From Planctomycetota bacterium (lineage in GTDB: Bacteria > Planctomycetota > Phycisphaerae > Sedimentisphaerales > Anaerohalosphaeraceae), in the NCBI GenBank assembly GCA_029552545.1, contig JAKPDO010000031.1, forward strand, positions 47,741 through 111,740: 64,000 nucleotides of DNA. Reading direction: 5' to 3'. The notes below the pieces were generated by a model. It had not been told where the DNA came from. It did no database searches and saw nothing but the letters and a program-made list of their open reading frames with translations. Position numbers and translations under genes: made by a program. This document shows positions 32,331-41,668 of the stretch, in pieces (within the stretch, counting starts at the first letter, position 1; the number at the start of each line of letters is the position of its first letter).

Positions 32331-32792
32331 ATGAATGTAGATTTCCTTGATTGGTCCTCCTTGGTTCCTTTGGGAATGTCCATTTTGCTCGGCGGGCTGA
32401 TTGGTCTGGAGCGGGAGATTCACCGCAAGCCGGCCGGTCTGCGGACGAATATCCTGATTTGTTTGGCGGCCGCCCTGTTTACCCATCTGGCCCTGTCCCT
32501 CAGCGAGGAATCGCTGGATACAGCTTCCCGCATTTTACAGGGGGTCATTACCGGTGTCGGATTTATCGGGGCCGGAGCGGTGATTCGCGGTACACACGAA
32601 ATACACGGCATCACGACAGCGGCGACGATTTGGCTGGTGACCGGAATCGGCATCGCCTGCGGATTTGCACTGTATGAAGCCGCCGTTATTGTTACGCTCG
32701 TGGCGCTGGCTGTATTGTGGGGACTGAGTCCTCTGGACCGCCGAATCCGCCAAAACGTCGCCGAAGAAAACGGCTCAGAAAAGCAAAAGTGA
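32331..32792 (+). CDS. MgtC/SapB family membrane protein
   Basis: A 153-residue inner-membrane protein with four to five helices and the MgtC signatures L-L-G-G-L-I-G-L-E-R-E near residue 20, R-T-N-I-L near 38 and G-V-G-F-I-G-A-G-A-V-I-R-G near 76. MgtC proteins affect growth in low magnesium and phosphate balance in pathogens; the role in a free-living bacterium is unclear. AGGGG precedes ATG 32331. Divergent from the Rrf2 gene. Confidence 0.88.
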   Translation: MNVDFLDWSSLVPLGMSILLGGLIGLEREIHRKPAGLRTNILICLAAALFTHLALSLSEESLDTASRILQGVITGVGFIGAGAVIRGTHEIHGITTAATIWLVTGIGIACGFALYEAAVIVTLVALAVLWGLSPLDRRIRQNVAEENGSEKQK

Positions 32793-32839
32793 TGCAATGG
32801 GGTGTCGTCAGAGTTGAACTGCTCTCGATAGCGGTCGAG

Positions 32840-33343
32840 TCATTGTGCATATTTATCCTCGGTCATTCGGCTTTTGTACTGCTCCATCAGTTCCGGCTGC
32901 GGCTCCATGTCCTTGCGGAATATCGGTTTGCCGAGAACGGAAGCGATTGCTTCGGACTCGCCGGGCTCCAGTTTGAAATGCAGACGATTTGCGTTGTCGA
33001 AAGGAAAGGTTTTCAGGACGAGGGTCTGGGGTTTATATCCTTCCGCCCTTGCTGTGATGTTGTGTTCCTCATTCCAGGTTTTCAGTCGGAAAACTCCGTT
33101 TGGGTCGGTGATTGTCTGCTGTCGGGGCAAAGGGCCGTAGCCGTCATCATAAACGACCGCCCCTGCAATCGGCCGACCTGTTTGGGCATCGGTGACTGTG
33201 CCGCTGACCTCGAACGAAGGCGTCAGGTCTTCCGGCCCTATTTTCTTGTGCAGCAGAAGAATGGCAAAGCAAACAAGAATCATCGCAGGAAGAAAAACTT
33301 TGCACAGTGTGAAGAACGTCGGGTGGGCATAGAATTTTTTCAT
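32840..33343 (-). CDS. Membrane-anchored protein with carboxypeptidase-regulatory-like domain
   Basis: A 167-residue protein with one N-terminal hydrophobic helix (about residues 12-31) and a beta-sandwich domain of the carboxypeptidase D regulatory type: V-S-G-T-V-T-D-A-Q-T-G-R-P-I-A-G-A-V-V and D-P-N-G-V-F-R-L near residues 46-85. The domain should face the periplasm. No catalytic domain is present, so a binding or structural role is likely. It is convergent with MgtC. Confidence 0.75.
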   Translation of the reverse strand: MKKFYAHPTFFTLCKVFLPAMILVCFAILLLHKKIGPEDLTPSFEVSGTVTDAQTGRPIAGAVVYDDGYGPLPRQQTITDPNGVFRLKTWNEEHNITARAEGYKPQTLVLKTFPFDNANRLHFKLEPGESEAIASVLGKPIFRKDMEPQPELMEQYKSRMTEDKYAQ

Positions 33344-33543
33344 AGGTTTCTCCTTGTATCAGAGAATCAGTATCACAGGAGTGCGCGGCTTACGCAAGCG
33401 TTTTTTACGGATGATAAAAGACACCTATTGTCGCCTATAGGCGGCTGACCGGTTTTTCCTCTTTTTTATAGATTGCCCGAGCAAGACTGCTTATAATTTA
33501 AACTATTGCCAGAGAGAAAGCGAGTGAATCTGAGAAAAGGGCT

Positions 33544-34629
33544 ATGAAACCGATTTATATAGGTGCCACCCTTCGCGACAGCGGCAAGACTTCGGTTTGT
33601 CTGGGCCTGATGCAGCTGCTGCAGGAGCAGGGGCTCAATCCGGGCTATTGCAAACCGGTCGGCCAGCATTATGTCCGCTATCATGACAAAAATATTGATG
33701 AAGACGGCGTGCTGATGCACCAGGTTTTTCACCTGAAGGATGACCCGTATTATCTAAGCCCGATTGCGATTGAAAAGGGGTTTACCCAGCGGTTCATTGA
33801 AAACCCCGATGTCGGTCCGCTCGAGGAGCAGATTCTTCAGGTGCATCAGAAACTCAGCCGGGAACATCCGATGCTGATTTACGAGGGGACCGGACATGCC
33901 GGTGTCGGCAGCTGCTTTGGGCTTTCCAACGCCCGGGTGGCCCGTCTGCTCGGAGCCAAGGTGGTGATTGTCACCGAAGGAGGCATCGGGCGGCCTCTCG
34001 ACGAAATTGCCCTGAGTCTGGCTCTCTTTGCTGACCATAAGGTTGAGGTGATTGGGGTAATTCTGAACAAGATTCTCCCGGAAAAATACGACAAGATTCG
34101 ACAGACCGCCGCCAAAGGACTGCGTCTTTTGGGGACGGAGCTGGTCGGGGCAATGCCCTATGAGCCGTCGCTGGCGGAGTTTACCGTCGGACAGGTGGCG
34201 GAGGAATTCGGCTATAAGATTCTGTGCGGCACGGATGCTCTAACCAACCGGATTAATCACACCATTATTGCGGCGATGGAGCCGCAGCATGTCTTTCGGC
34301 ATATTGAAGACCATACCCTTGTGATTATCCCCGGCGATCGTATCGACAACATCCTGATTACGATTCTGCTGCTGTCGCGCTATGGGGACAAAACCGGCGG
34401 GATGATTCTGACCGGCGGGTTTGAGCCGCATCCGACGATTGAACCGCTTCTTCGGGCCAGTCAGATTCCGGTGCTGCTGAGCGACGATGACACGTTTACC
34501 GTCAGTGCCCGGATGAAAGACCTGGGTTTTAAGATTCGCTCGTATGATACAGACAAGATTATCCGGCTCCATCAAATGGTGCGGGATTACGTCGATACGG
34601 ACCGGATTTTGAAATCCCTGTCGGAATGA
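33544..34629 (+). CDS. P-loop and DRTGG-domain protein (phosphotransacetylase N-terminus-like)
   Basis: A 361-residue cytosolic protein. The N-terminal domain is a dethiobiotin-synthetase-like P-loop fold with GATLRDSGKTS at residue 7 and the E-G-T-G-H-A-G-V-G-S motif near 118. A DRTGG domain follows (about 215-330), with G-D-K-T-G-G-M-I-L-T-G-G near 280. The same pair of domains forms the regulatory N-terminal part of long phosphotransacetylases, but no acyltransferase domain is attached here. It probably binds nucleotides as a sensor; the partner is unknown. It ends 6 bp before the convergent fumarase gene. Confidence 0.8.
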   Translation: MKPIYIGATLRDSGKTSVCLGLMQLLQEQGLNPGYCKPVGQHYVRYHDKNIDEDGVLMHQVFHLKDDPYYLSPIAIEKGFTQRFIENPDVGPLEEQILQVHQKLSREHPMLIYEGTGHAGVGSCFGLSNARVARLLGAKVVIVTEGGIGRPLDEIALSLALFADHKVEVIGVILNKILPEKYDKIRQTAAKGLRLLGTELVGAMPYEPSLAEFTVGQVAEEFGYKILCGTDALTNRINHTIIAAMEPQHVFRHIEDHTLVIIPGDRIDNILITILLLSRYGDKTGGMILTGGFEPHPTIEPLLRASQIPVLLSDDDTFTVSARMKDLGFKIRSYDTDKIIRLHQMVRDYVDTDRILKSLSE

Positions 34630-34635
34630 CCTCGG

Positions 34636-35499
34636 CTACAGAACGGCGGAGGCGTGACGGTGGGCGTGGCATTCGATATTGACGGCCGCCGGCAGCGAGG
34701 CGATATGACAGGGAGCTGTTTCAATCTGAACCCCCAGCGCGGTTGTATCTCCTCCCAGCCCCTGCGGACCTACCCCCAGAGCGTTGATATCCCGAAGTAA
34801 ATCCTCTTCGAGGGCGGCGTAGAACGGGTCTGTGTGTCGGCTGCCGACAGGGCGCAGCAGAGCTTTTTTGCTCAGAAGACAGCAGACTTCAAAATCGCCG
34901 CCCATACCGACCCCGACTACAAACGGCGGGCAGGCATCCGCCCCGGCATTTCGGACCTGCTCGACAATCCAGCGGCAGACGGACTGAGGGGATTCGGTCG
35001 GTTTAAACATCCGAAAAGCGCTTTTGTTTTCGCAGCCGCCGCCTTTGAGGATGACACTGAGCCGCAGCTGCTCACCGGGCACAAGACTCCAATGAACAAA
35101 AGCCGGAGTATTGGTATTTGTGTTGCGCCGCAGGTGCAGCGGTTCGGCAACGACGCTTTTGCGAAGCAGGCCTTCCTGCGCAGCCAGCGCAACGCCCTGC
35201 TGAATGGCATCCGTCAGCGTGGCGGAGGGATTGTCCGCCGGCGGAGTGATTACCACACGGCTGCCCAGTTCGGCAAAAACAATTGTCAGACCCGTATCCT
35301 GACAAATCGGGATGCGTTCGGCGGCGGCAAGGCGTGCGTTTTCGAGCAGCTGCTCCAGAATCAGTCGGGCACGCGGATTGGATTCGTTTTGTGCGGCCTT
35401 CCGAACCGCTGCCGACACGTCCTCCGGCAGTTCATAGGCGGCCCGAATGCATAGATCTGCAACGGTCCTGACGATAGACTCAAACGCCAGCAAGCGCAT
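34636..35499 (-). CDS. Class I fumarate hydratase, alpha subunit
   Basis: A 287-residue iron-sulfur hydro-lyase subunit. Cluster cysteines appear in P-I-C-Q-D-T-G (near residue 65), G-G-G-C-E-N-K-S (near 154) and G-G-D-F-E-V-C (near 204), all family-typical. The alpha subunit of two-part class I fumarase or tartrate dehydratase needs a beta subunit, which is not in the window. The gene begins 2 bp after the beta-propeller gene, so it is co-transcribed with the envelope proteins upstream. Fumarate versus tartrate specificity is not clear. Confidence 0.88.
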   Translation of the reverse strand: MRLLAFESIVRTVADLCIRAAYELPEDVSAAVRKAAQNESNPRARLILEQLLENARLAAAERIPICQDTGLTIVFAELGSRVVITPPADNPSATLTDAIQQGVALAAQEGLLRKSVVAEPLHLRRNTNTNTPAFVHWSLVPGEQLRLSVILKGGGCENKSAFRMFKPTESPQSVCRWIVEQVRNAGADACPPFVVGVGMGGDFEVCCLLSKKALLRPVGSRHTDPFYAALEEDLLRDINALGVGPQGLGGDTTALGVQIETAPCHIASLPAAVNIECHAHRHASAVL

Positions 35500-35501
35500 A
35501 G

Positions 35502-37757
35502 TTATCCGTTTTGGCCGATGGTAAATTCGAAACTTTGGTAGCGTGTATTGCCCGGGCTGTCGCTGACGGCCAGCGTCAACACGTGATCGCCCGGCTCGAG
35601 GTTTTCCACCCGCAGCGTAAATTGTTCTTCTGTCGTATCAAACACCTGGTCATCCGGCAGCAGTCCGGCCCAGTCTTCCCGGCTGTTAAGAGTGTACCGG
35701 GCTTCGGCCACAGCCGAAAAAACGTCTGCGGCACTGAAACGAATCTCCACCGTGCGGCCCTGGACGTTCAAATGCACATCTTCCACGGTGGGGGCTGTAT
35801 TGTCCACAATAACGGTCTCGCTGATGCGGGAGGAGGTCAGGGCGTCGGAAGGGTGATTGGAGCGTTTGTCATCGGCGGTCAGCCGGATTTCATACCGCCC
35901 GTCTTCCACTGTTCGGCTGTCCCATTCAAACACGGGCTTTTCCGAGTCTTTTTTCAGGGAAATCCAGCGTTTGCGGCCCTGTTTACGGAAATCGAAATGA
36001 TACACCAGCGTATCTCCGTTTTCATCCGAAGCCCGCGCCAGGATTTGGAACAGGTAGGGTTTTTGCTTGTCTTTGGAGGGCTGAACCTGCAGGGACTGAA
36101 TCTGCGGCGGGAGATTCGGAATACTGTGAGCAATCGCTACTTCCTGCAGAAGAGGACTTTGCGCGGATTTGCCTCGAACCAGGGTAAGCCGATATTGCAG
36201 GTACCGTGCAACCGGACAGCCCAAATCCGCCGGTTTGGTCAGCTCTTGTTCGGCCGTCCATGGAGAAAAGGTCGGGTCATTGGGTTCGTTGAGATTGCCG
36301 CTGCGAACGGAAAACCGGATGGACGTGTCCTCCGGAAGACGCGCTTCGGCCTGAATTTTTCCCCAGCGGGCGGGCTGACCGGCGTCAATGAGGTCGGAGG
36401 TATAAGTGCCTTCCGGGGCTGCTTCTGGAGCCAGACGAACCAGCTGCGGCGGATTGGACAGCGCCAGCAGAAGCCCTTTCTCTGCATCAGCAGTCAAAGC
36501 GGTAATCTGCGCGGATTTGTCATTCTGATACAAAATAGAGCGATGGTCAATGACGGGGTCAAGCCCGAAAAGACGCCCCTGGTTGCCGGTAGCCGCCAGA
36601 ATGATGCCGTCCTGATAAAGCAGATCGTAAAAGACAACTCGGTCGGAAAAGATTTCCCGCGCGAACCCGTCCGGGCTGATTCGGACCAGCATGCTGGCGG
36701 CGCGCGGCCCCGGTCCGACCGGCGGAGCCGGCGGGGCGGTTGGGGGCATCGGCCGCTGTTCTTCGACCGTATTTGCCGCCGTCATATGAAATTCACCCGG
36801 CTCCTCTTCTTCATCCCCTCCTTCGTCCGGCTCCTCCGGTTCCGTCGGCTCTGTATCGGATTGGGGTCTGCCGGGCGATTTGGACAGCGCCTGAGCGGCG
36901 GAGTCAATCCGTCCGGCCACCGCGGCGGCGCTGGAAGCCGCCAGATAGATGCTGCCCTCGGGGTCCGTGGTCAGGGCGGTAATTTCCTTCTGCTGACTGT
37001 CATAGAGAACGCGGACGGTGCGGGTCTTTACATCGATCTGATACAGCAGACCGCGGGTGTCGCTGCCCGCCAGCAGGGAACCGTCTTTGGCCCAGGCCAG
37101 CGAGAGGATGTTTTTGTCGCGGCTTTCGAAAACAATTTCTGCGTTTCCGCCGAACGGCGGAAGGCGGTAAATCCGCCCCTTGGGACCGGTGCCGATGTAC
37201 AGCGTCCCCTGGGAATCCGCAAGAACGGCGTAAATATAACGGTCGGTATCCGATTGAAAGAGTACGGTCGGCTCCTTGTCAAACCGAATCAGCCGGGCCT
37301 GTTTGCCGCTGATGCCCGCCAGGAGACGTCCGCCTGCATCGAAGGCCAGAGCAAAGATATGCTCATTGCGCAGCGGGGCGGTCAGGGCCGCCGCCGCATC
37401 TTTGGGACGGGAAGAGCTGTCCGTCGGATACAAAATCTCTGTTTGCCCGCGGGCATATTTAAAAAGGGTGCCGTTGGGACTGGTTCCCAGATAAACGGCC
37501 GAACCGTCCGGTTCGGCCAGAACGGTATTGATGGTCCAGACGCCCACAAGGGTTTCGGGCTTCAGCAGAACCTCCGCACGGCGGGCCAGACGCAGGTTGC
37601 CGTCGGAATCCACCATCAGATTGTCCAGTTTGCCTTTCAGGAAATGCTCGCTTTTGGAATGGCGGGTAATCACGGAGGTAACGGCCTTTGCGGGGCCTGC
37701 CAGCAGAATTCCGGCGGTCCAAACCGCCGTCAAAAATAAAAACGGCTTTTTGTTCAT
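35502..37757 (-). CDS. Secreted beta-propeller protein with acidic linker
   Basis: A 751-residue exported protein with a signal peptide ending near A-K-A (about residue 25). The first 450 residues contain repeated D-x-x-G-x-L-Y/L-x-G strands (YIGTGPKGRIYRL, SLLAGSDTRGLLYQI) typical of a propeller. An acidic linker rich in E and D (about residues 300-320) interrupts it, and the C-terminal third looks like Ig-like sandwiches. It has no catalytic motif I recognise. It lies 11 bp after the S55 peptidase gene on the same strand, so the two products may act together in the periplasm. Confidence 0.7.
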   Translation of the reverse strand: MNKKPFLFLTAVWTAGILLAGPAKAVTSVITRHSKSEHFLKGKLDNLMVDSDGNLRLARRAEVLLKPETLVGVWTINTVLAEPDGSAVYLGTSPNGTLFKYARGQTEILYPTDSSSRPKDAAAALTAPLRNEHIFALAFDAGGRLLAGISGKQARLIRFDKEPTVLFQSDTDRYIYAVLADSQGTLYIGTGPKGRIYRLPPFGGNAEIVFESRDKNILSLAWAKDGSLLAGSDTRGLLYQIDVKTRTVRVLYDSQQKEITALTTDPEGSIYLAASSAAAVAGRIDSAAQALSKSPGRPQSDTEPTEPEEPDEGGDEEEEPGEFHMTAANTVEEQRPMPPTAPPAPPVGPGPRAASMLVRISPDGFAREIFSDRVVFYDLLYQDGIILAATGNQGRLFGLDPVIDHRSILYQNDKSAQITALTADAEKGLLLALSNPPQLVRLAPEAAPEGTYTSDLIDAGQPARWGKIQAEARLPEDTSIRFSVRSGNLNEPNDPTFSPWTAEQELTKPADLGCPVARYLQYRLTLVRGKSAQSPLLQEVAIAHSIPNLPPQIQSLQVQPSKDKQKPYLFQILARASDENGDTLVYHFDFRKQGRKRWISLKKDSEKPVFEWDSRTVEDGRYEIRLTADDKRSNHPSDALTSSRISETVIVDNTAPTVEDVHLNVQGRTVEIRFSAADVFSAVAEARYTLNSREDWAGLLPDDQVFDTTEEQFTLRVENLEPGDHVLTLAVSDSPGNTRYQSFEFTIGQNG

Positions 37758-37768
37758 GAAGTCTTCCT

Positions 37769-39556
37769 TTATGGTTCTATCTGAATGGGGACTGTGATGT
37801 TTCCGCTCGGAATCCAGTCCATAGTTATTTGCGTTTGGATCCAGTTTTGCAGCGGCATTGCCGGCGTAAAACGGCGATTGTCCTGCAGGAGAAGCACCCG
37901 GCTGGATGGAAGGTCCGGCAGGTCCTGATGGCGAATGGCGATGCCGCCTCGGCCCAACAGAAGGACGGCAGTCAGCTGGTTGCGGGGCATCTGCACAATG
38001 CGGCGGACCGCTTCCAGCATCGACGGCAGGTCTTCGGCGGTAAACTGATGCGGCGATGCTTTCTGAAGAAACGCCAGATACTCCTCCCGGTCCAGCACCT
38101 GAAGCATATACGTGCCTGTCTTCAGTTCCGCCGGAATCGGCAGGTGGATTGAGTGAACGGTTTTGTCGGTTCGGAAGGACTCCAATACCGTGCGGACGGT
38201 CACAGACTGGCCGGGTTTGGGTTTGTCATCGGACAATTCGGCCGCCCATATTTCCGCAGCACGGGACCGGCCGGAAATGCGCAGGGAAAGCTCCACCGAG
38301 CGGATGCCGGCCGGTCGGTAGGGATTGTTCATCAGAAGGTTGGCAATCCCGGAAATTTCCGATGCCGGCACGAGGGCTTCCGAATCCGTGCTGATATTTT
38401 TGAACTGAATGGGTTCCTCCCCTTCGATTTCGACCGTCCCCTGATACTCGAGGGAATGTTCCTGAGGCAAATCCCCGTAATAAAGGGCCGCTGACATAAT
38501 GGCGACCCGCAGAATTAAGGGGGTCAGCATCGGGTGGACGGCCACACGGCAGTTAAACTCTTTGGTCTGTCCCAGGTCCGCACGCTCCAGATGGATTCGC
38601 AATGGAAGCATCGGGGGTTCCTGCCCGATTCGCCCGAAAACACCGGCGGCCTGATCCGATGTGAGTGTTCCGAGAATCGGTCCGGGAGAGCCGAATTTGA
38701 ACGAAATAGACCGGCGGGCAATCGTGGTATGAATGTAGCCGGCCGCCATCGGCAGCTGGACGGCTCCGGTCCCCAGCAGACTGTGCCCGTATCCGTAAAC
38801 GGTGTCGCCGACCACATCGGTGGCTGTTCCAATGGCGGCGATGGAGATGTCCCCTCCGCACAAAACAACGGACAGCACACCGCCCGGGGTGATTTGTCCC
38901 CGCCCCTGAGAACCTGCGGAATCGTCAGCAGCTGCCCCGGTGAACGCTGCAAAACCGAGCGATTCAAAAATCGGCTGGAGGGACTGAACAGCGCCGGCGG
39001 GTGCCGACATCATCAGGGGAAGCCTTGTGCGGCGGCCGGAACAGGTTTTCTGAAGCCAGTCCAGATAACGTTTCTGGGCTTTTTCTGGATGGATAAGGTC
39101 TTTTGGTTCCGGAGCCAGAGAAGGGACCTGCCCGGAGGGAGCGGGGGATTCTACATTCAGCATATCCTGAATTGGACGAACTAAATAGAGCGGCTCGACT
39201 GCGTCCGCCCAGCCGGCTGCCAGGGCTCCGGCCAGCCGACCGTCCAGATAGACCGGCGAGCCGCTGCATCCCTGGACGGAGCCGACGGTTTTGAATCGCT
39301 CATCCGTGCCGACGACAAGGATAAAATCCGACCCAGGCTCGGCATTGCGGACAATGCTGAGTACTTTCAAGGGAAATCGCTCTACGGCCGTTCCCTCCAG
39401 AACCGTCAGGCAGTACCCTTCCATTCCCGGCCGGACTTGTTCGAGCGGGATATGTCGGCTGGGATCCAAAGTTGCCGCTGAAAGCGGGCTTGGTGCACCG
39501 GGCCGCAACAGAAGCTGAAGAAACACAATGGTCCAGGCCAGCAGGTTTTTTTTCAT
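37769..39556 (-). CDS. Exported SpoIVB/S55-peptidase-like protein
   Basis: A 595-residue protein with an N-terminal signal. It carries the S55 serine motif G-C-S-G-S-P-V-Y at residues 96-103 after P-G-M-E-G-Y-C-L-T-V, and the second conserved block G-D-T-V-Y-G-Y-G-H-S-L-L-G near 248 followed by G-T-L-T-S-D-Q-A-A-G. In these homologues the serine block precedes the histidine block, the reverse of SpoIVB order. The organism type does not sporulate, so the substrate differs from SpoIVB. First gene of a tight operon with the propeller and fumarase genes. Confidence 0.8.
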   Translation of the reverse strand: MKKNLLAWTIVFLQLLLRPGAPSPLSAATLDPSRHIPLEQVRPGMEGYCLTVLEGTAVERFPLKVLSIVRNAEPGSDFILVVGTDERFKTVGSVQGCSGSPVYLDGRLAGALAAGWADAVEPLYLVRPIQDMLNVESPAPSGQVPSLAPEPKDLIHPEKAQKRYLDWLQKTCSGRRTRLPLMMSAPAGAVQSLQPIFESLGFAAFTGAAADDSAGSQGRGQITPGGVLSVVLCGGDISIAAIGTATDVVGDTVYGYGHSLLGTGAVQLPMAAGYIHTTIARRSISFKFGSPGPILGTLTSDQAAGVFGRIGQEPPMLPLRIHLERADLGQTKEFNCRVAVHPMLTPLILRVAIMSAALYYGDLPQEHSLEYQGTVEIEGEEPIQFKNISTDSEALVPASEISGIANLLMNNPYRPAGIRSVELSLRISGRSRAAEIWAAELSDDKPKPGQSVTVRTVLESFRTDKTVHSIHLPIPAELKTGTYMLQVLDREEYLAFLQKASPHQFTAEDLPSMLEAVRRIVQMPRNQLTAVLLLGRGGIAIRHQDLPDLPSSRVLLLQDNRRFTPAMPLQNWIQTQITMDWIPSGNITVPIQIEP

Positions 39557-39585
39557 TTCCGCATCCTCGGTATTTTCCCATTCTT

Positions 39586-39602
39586 CCCCTCCGGCGGAGG
39601 GG
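39586..39602. repeat. GC-rich hairpin in the divergent region
   Basis: CCCCTCC, a 3-nt loop and GGAGGGG form a perfect 7-bp hairpin between the divergent S55 peptidase and YfgM-like genes. No T-run follows on either strand, so it is not a typical intrinsic terminator. Confidence 0.4.
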
Positions 39603-39762
39603 GAAACTATAGTATGGGCAAAGAGTTCTTGCCTGTCAAAAGCAAACTTCTTATAATCAGCGGTTTTGGGAACCTTATCAATGAACCAGCAGGCGGCTTT
39701 GAAGCCGGGAAAGCCGAACAGACCTGCCGAGCAGCCGGCATTAGCCGAAAACAGGAATTGTT

Positions 39763-40536
39763 ATGGATGCAGAACATCGTCACGAACTGAAGACCAACGA
39801 GCTGGCGGAGTTTTTTGCCCAGCTGCCGGATTTTATGCGGAAGTATTCCAATCAGATTATCGGGGTTTGTCTGATTTTGACGGCCCTGGTTGTGATTCCG
39901 CTTTGGAAGCACTGGCGTCAGGAAAGCCGTCGGGCTCAGCAGGCCGCCATGGTCTCCCGGATTCAGACTGCACGGGAGGCCGTTACGAAGGCGACCCGTC
40001 AGACGGAAGGAGTTCAGCCGGCCTCTTTGCTTGACTCGGCGGCGGAGGAATTGAGGACCGCATCTCAGACGGCTCCGCAGGAAGACCTGGCGGCTCTGGC
40101 ACGCATTGAAGAGGCCAAACTGCTCCGTTCCGCTCTGCACCTCCAGGCGGATTTGAGCCCCGAGGAGGTTTCCTCCAGACTGGCCAAAGCTCAGGAGGCC
40201 TGTCAGCAGGCCCTGTCGCTGGCCCAGTCCCCGACCCTCAAAGGGCTGGCGGAGCTTCAGCTGGGACTTTGTGCGGAAGAAAGCGGCCAGTACGAACAGG
40301 CCCGCGACATCTATACCCGAATTGTGCAGAACACGGCCTATCAGGGAACATCGGTTACCGAACAAGCCCGGCAGCGGTTGGAGCAGTTGGAAGATAATTC
40401 CGTAAAGGTTGTCTTTGCTCCGGCCCCTCCGCAGGAAAAGGAATCCTCTTCCGCTGCTCCTGAAGCGCAGCAGGCCGCCCCCGCCGCCCAGCCGTCTCTG
40501 GTGCCGGCTCCTTCGGCTGAATCAGCCGCCCAGTAG
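39763..40536 (+). CDS. Single-pass membrane TPR protein (YfgM-like)
   Basis: A 257-residue protein with a short cytoplasmic N-terminus, one membrane helix (about residues 30-48) and a periplasmic helical region with TPR-like repeats (G-Q-Y-E-Q-A-R-D-I-Y-T near 190). The end is alanine-, proline- and glutamine-rich. This layout recalls YfgM, which works with the secretion chaperone PpiD, but the assignment is by architecture only. AGGAA precedes the ATG. RluD follows 4 bp after its stop. Confidence 0.65.
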   Translation: MDAEHRHELKTNELAEFFAQLPDFMRKYSNQIIGVCLILTALVVIPLWKHWRQESRRAQQAAMVSRIQTAREAVTKATRQTEGVQPASLLDSAAEELRTASQTAPQEDLAALARIEEAKLLRSALHLQADLSPEEVSSRLAKAQEACQQALSLAQSPTLKGLAELQLGLCAEESGQYEQARDIYTRIVQNTAYQGTSVTEQARQRLEQLEDNSVKVVFAPAPPQEKESSSAAPEAQQAAPAAQPSLVPAPSAESAAQ

Positions 40537-40540
40537 CCGT

Positions 40541-41614
40541 ATGACAATGGACGAGGAATACCCTCTTTCTGAAAACGGTTCCGAACCGGAAACGGACGAG
40601 TTGCCCGAACAGTCGGACGAAACCGAAGAGCTGGCGGGTGAACGTCTGCGTTTTCGTGTCGGCTCCAATCTGAAGTTTCGCCGGCTGGATAAGTATCTGT
40701 GCGGACGATTCAGCCATTTCAGCCGCACCCGCCTGCAGAAACTCATCAAAGAGCAGGGAGTCAATGTCAACGGCCGGCCCGCCAAACCAAGTTATCAGCT
40801 CCGAGCCGGCGATGAAATCGATTTGATTCTGCCGCCGCGGCCCATCCGTGAGCTCATTCCGGAAAATATCCCGCTCGATGTGCTGTACGAGGATGATTAT
40901 CTGATTGTGATCAACAAGCAAGCCGATTTGATTGTGCATCCCGCCCGCGGCTACAAACACGGCACACTCGTCAACGCCCTGGTCTATCACTATCAGAAAC
41001 TTTCCAAAGGCAGCGATGACTGGCGGCCGGGCATCGTCCATCGGCTCGACCGCAACACCACCGGCGTTCTGGTTGTGGCCAAAGACGACACGTCCCACTG
41101 GAAACTGTCCCGCCAGTTTGCCGACCGAAAGACCCGCAAGACCTACCTGGCCATTGTGCACGGCACGCCGGCCCTGCGGGCCGACTGCATCAACCAGCCG
41201 CTCGGCGTGCATCCGTTTATCCGGGAGAAGTTTGCCATCCGCCCGGACATCGGCAAAGAAGCGATAACAATCTACGAAGCGCTGGAGGCCTTTCGCGGGT
41301 ACAGTCTGCTTAAACTCGATTTAAAAACCGGCCGCACCCATCAGATTCGCGTGCATCTGTCCTGGATGAAGCACCCCATCGTGGCCGACGACCTCTACGG
41401 CGGCAAGGTCGTCTATCCCTGGCAGATTGAAGACCGCGAGCCGGCGCCGGAAAACCCGCTGATGGCCCGCACGGCCCTTCACGCCTGGAGACTGGAACTG
41501 ACGCACCCGGCCACGGGCGAACCGATGACGTTCGAGGCCCCGCTGCCGGCGGATATGCAGGCCTTTCTCGATGCCCTCCGAAAATACCGCCGTGCGGACG
41601 TGCAAAAACCGTAA
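40541..41614 (+). CDS. rluD: Ribosomal large-subunit pseudouridine synthase, RluD type
   Basis: A 357-residue RNA-modifying enzyme. An acidic N-terminal extension (about 35 residues) is followed by an S4 domain (R-L-D-K-Y-L-C-G-R-F) and the RluA-type catalytic domain with the active-site aspartate in H-R-L-D-R-N-T-T-G-V-L-V near residue 170 and the G-R-T-H-Q-I-R-V-H motif near 270. Starts at 40541 and 40547 are equally possible; both lie just after the upstream stop, indicating coupling. An upstream in-frame extension is proline/arginine-rich and belongs to the other gene's frame. Confidence 0.93.
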   Translation: MTMDEEYPLSENGSEPETDELPEQSDETEELAGERLRFRVGSNLKFRRLDKYLCGRFSHFSRTRLQKLIKEQGVNVNGRPAKPSYQLRAGDEIDLILPPRPIRELIPENIPLDVLYEDDYLIVINKQADLIVHPARGYKHGTLVNALVYHYQKLSKGSDDWRPGIVHRLDRNTTGVLVVAKDDTSHWKLSRQFADRKTRKTYLAIVHGTPALRADCINQPLGVHPFIREKFAIRPDIGKEAITIYEALEAFRGYSLLKLDLKTGRTHQIRVHLSWMKHPIVADDLYGGKVVYPWQIEDREPAPENPLMARTALHAWRLELTHPATGEPMTFEAPLPADMQAFLDALRKYRRADVQKP

Positions 41615-41643
41615 TTGACCTTCTGTTTTCACCGGGGTAAAAT
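41615..41643 (+). promoter_or_regulatory. Strong putative promoter of the MNT/HEPN pair
   Basis: TTGACC, an exact 17-bp spacer and TAAAAT begin one base after the rluD stop and end 25 bp before the antitoxin ATG. This suggests the toxin-antitoxin pair is transcribed on its own. Confidence 0.6.
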
Positions 41644-41668
41644 CAGACTGTGTCTAACGAGGAAAAGT

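Noticed and set aside
33390..33445. Hairpins near GCTTACGCAAGCG plus T-run, and the GCCTATAGGC palindrome
   Set aside because: No gene ends upstream on the plus strand, so a terminator makes little sense, and no known regulator site was recognised. Left unassigned.
35511..37739. A 742-residue open frame on the plus strand opposite the beta-propeller gene
   Set aside because: It mirrors the propeller gene in another frame, has low-complexity R/Q/G-rich composition and no family motif, whereas the minus-strand product has a signal peptide and repeats.
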